A DNA stretch of 6,596 nucleotides from Euryarchaeota archaeon UBA561 (GTDB lineage: Archaea > Thermoplasmatota > Poseidoniia > Poseidoniales > Poseidoniaceae), in assembly GCA_002502295.1 (NCBI GenBank), contig DANX01000008.1:1-6596 (forward strand). The letters are read 5' to 3'. Below, in pieces: positions 4,871 through 6,596 of this stretch (position 1 is the stretch's first letter; each line of letters begins with the position of its first letter). Below the pieces are notes generated by a model that did not search any database, was not told the DNA's origin, and saw only the letters and a list, made by a program, of their open reading frames with translations. Made by a program: the position numbers and the translations under genes.

Positions 4871-6596
4871 CTACAACGGCGACAAGTCGAGTGTGCCAGA
4901 CCAAACGTCCAAGCCCCGCAGACGGCATGGGAAGCGTTGACCGAGTTGCATGATCGTGGGGTGTTCGCCGTTGTGGTCGGGTTCTGCGACCGAGACTTCC
5001 AGTCCGTGTTCATCAACCACAAGTCGTCGCTTACCACCGAGTTGGCGCAAATGCATGCGCCCTGAAACGGCGCCGTCGTCGGCCAGATCGAGGAATATCC
5101 AAGGTCCTCGCAGACCCGTGACCCGGGCGTTGTAGGAGGTGGAGATGTCCTCAGATGTGGGCCCCTCCTCACCGATGCGTCCCCCCTTCAACAAATGGAC
5201 ATGGTAGGCATTGGCCACCAGTTCCCACTCCATTCGTTTAGCGGTGAGCCCTCGCTCGCTGCAGTGCTCGGCCAATTCGGCGGTTTCGTTTTCGTTGTGC
5301 ACCCATTCACGACCGTGAATGTGAGCCTTGAGTTGTCGGTGGGTCATCAAATCAGGATAGCGGCGTATGGGTGAGGTGAAGTGGACATAGGCATCCAGGT
5401 TAAGCCCGAAGTGGCCCCCGTTCTCTTCGCTGTAGCGGGCCCGTTGCATCAGCTGGAACAGGCCTTGGTCAACGATGCGTCGGGTTGTTTCCGTCAGGTC
5501 GCTCGCAGCGGCTTGGGCGTCTTCAAGCGAAGCGAGAATGCCGTTTCTTGCCTCGGGGTCAATAACGGCTGAAAGATACGGAAGCACCGTTTCTTCGGCT
5601 GGCTCGGCAGGTTCCATGCCCGAAATGTCAATGCCTCCACCGCCAAGGTTGGCCCAATCACCAAGCAGGTTGGAGAGTTCATCGCTTTCGCTTTCACCGT
5701 GCTTGCGCAGGCTGGGCATGGGAAGTTGGATGCCGATGTCCAGCGCACCAAGTTTGGCGTTCAATCCCTCCACTTCCGGGCGGTCGGGTGGAGCGTGGCA
5801 GCGCCACGGCAGGGGAGCGCCGGCGGCCCCGAGTAGATGGCCGACGGTAGCGTTGGTGGCGACCATGAACGACTCGATCATCCGGGTTGCTTTGTTGGGC
5901 CATTTCACCTCGACCCGAAGTTCGTCATCGCCGTGAAGCCGAGGGCGCAACTCTGGATTGTTGAGGTTGAGGCGGACTTCACGGCTCTGCCAGACATCGG
6001 CGAGGGCCAGCATGTCATCGTATTCGTCGGTTTCAAGCACGTCGCCATAGGCAACGTTGGCTTTCACATGAATGACCGCCTCGTAGGCCTTTGTCTCGAC
6101 GATGGTGTTGTTCTCGTCAAGGTCCATGCTGACCACCATGGCGAGGCGGTCCACGTTGGCACGAAGGGAACACAGTTCATCGGCCAATTTTGGTGGGAGC
6201 ATTGGCAGGACGGTGTGGGGGAGGTAGACCGAAGTCGCCCGTGCTGCTGCAGCATGGTCGAGGGCGGTGCCGGGCTGAACGTAGTGGGCCACATCTGCGA
6301 TGGCAACCCAAAGCGTTCGTCGGCCTTGTTCTTCCGTTAAGCAGACGGCGTCGTCGAAATCTTTGGCGTCTGGAGGGTCAATGGTGACGAGTGGAAGGTG
6401 ACGCAGGTCGGTTCGTCCGGAAACAACTTCGCTTTCGCCGTCCACCTCACCCAGCAGGTCGGCATGGGACACAAGCGAAGCGTCGTAGGTTCGAGGAAAC
6501 GGATTGTACCCGTCCTTCCGGCGGGCCTCCAACCGTGCGTCGAGCAATTCTCGGGTCGTCCAGCGACCGGCCATCATCATCAGCAAGGCCCTGGCC
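4871..6596 (-). CDS. RNB-domain 3'-5' exoribonuclease, RNase R/II family (5' end probably outside window)
   Basis: The product degrades RNA from the 3' end in the cytoplasm, releasing nucleoside monophosphates; enzymes of this family act in RNA turnover and structured-RNA decay. Numbering from the TTG at 6586 gives 571 residues. The RNB catalytic motif lies at 69-80 and keeps all four metal-binding aspartates (D70, D76, D78, D79). Y121, in a VYLPHTVLPMLP context, matches the RNA-clamping tyrosine of RNase II. FTSPIRRYPDL at 403-413 supplies the catalytic arginine (R408). Residues about 484-571 form an S1-like RNA-binding domain. No cold-shock domain is seen before the RNB domain; the first 55 residues look helical (WTTRELL) and could be part of a winged helix. 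The frame stays open to the window edge, and ATGs at 6580, 6577 and 6574 are alternative starts, so the true N terminus is uncertain. A segment of about 50 residues (about 308-360, GGGG and Pro/Glu-rich) seems to be inserted before the conserved Y-S-x-x-N-x-G-H-F-G region. The stop is TAG at 4871. Confidence 0.93.
   Translation of the reverse strand, partial: ARALLMMMAGRWTTRELLDARLEARRKDGYNPFPRTYDASLVSHADLLGEVDGESEVVSGRTDLRHLPLVTIDPPDAKDFDDAVCLTEEQGRRTLWVAIADVAHYVQPGTALDHAAAARATSVYLPHTVLPMLPPKLADELCSLRANVDRLAMVVSMDLDENNTIVETKAYEAVIHVKANVAYGDVLETDEYDDMLALADVWQSREVRLNLNNPELRPRLHGDDELRVEVKWPNKATRMIESFMVATNATVGHLLGAAGAPLPWRCHAPPDRPEVEGLNAKLGALDIGIQLPMPSLRKHGESESDELSNLLGDWANLGGGGIDISGMEPAEPAEETVLPYLSAVIDPEARNGILASLEDAQAAASDLTETTRRIVDQGLFQLMQRARYSEENGGHFGLNLDAYVHFTSPIRRYPDLMTHRQLKAHIHGREWVHNENETAELAEHCSERGLTAKRMEWELVANAYHVHLLKGGRIGEEGPTSEDISTSYNARVTGLRGPWIFLDLADDGAVSGRMHLRQLGGKRRLVVDEHGLEVSVAEPDHNGEHPTIMQLGQRFPCRLRGLDVWSGTLDLSPL

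Noticed and set aside
4699..5172. Open frame of 157 codons on the minus strand with a Gly-rich, protein-like end
   Set aside because: Most of it lies out of frame inside the RNase gene, and its end reads through the cop promoter and inverted repeat. It has no promoter or start context of its own. The 4727-4870 part is best treated as plain intergenic DNA.

Overview
The window most likely comes from a planktonic marine archaeon of the Poseidoniales (Marine Group II Euryarchaeota) type. This is an inference from several features. Both tRNA genes lack an encoded CCA end. Several start codons lie about 25-27 bases downstream of an archaeal TATA-like box, with no Shine-Dalgarno sequence. The lipoprotein has a short signal peptide with a VLSGC lipobox followed by acidic calcium-binding repeats. 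The RNB exoribonuclease is bacterial-like but divergent. A bacterial source cannot be excluded without a database search.

Layout from left to right. 1-832 (minus): the 5' part of a secreted lipoprotein with four 40-residue thrombospondin-type-3-like Asp-rich repeats, running off the left edge. 925-1177 (minus): two tandem tRNA-Leu genes (anticodons CAG and UAG) that are near copies of each other. 1230-1442 (minus): a 70-residue stand-alone heavy-metal-associated (HMA) protein, probably a copper chaperone. 1443-1612: a divergent promoter region. 1613-2209 (plus): an unrecognised soluble protein with one CPGC pair and a long charged helical tail. 2213-4504 (minus): a complete Cu(I)-exporting P1B-type ATPase (CopA), tail-to-tail with the previous gene. 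4497-4685 (minus): a small protein with nine cysteines whose stop codon overlaps the copA start region. 4694-4726: a perfect 9-bp inverted repeat bracketing the TATA box of this two-gene operon. 4871-6596 (minus): an RNB-domain exoribonuclease (RNase R/II family) with a C-terminal S1-like domain, open at the right edge.

Functionally, the window holds a small copper-handling set: a chaperone-like HMA protein, the CopA exporter and a cysteine-rich partner. The promoter of the latter two looks built for repression. The set is flanked by housekeeping genes (tRNA-Leu, RNase) and one cell-surface protein. The least described part is the Cys-rich gene plus copA operon with its palindromic operator-like element. 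No integrase, insertion sequence, CRISPR array or rRNA gene is visible.
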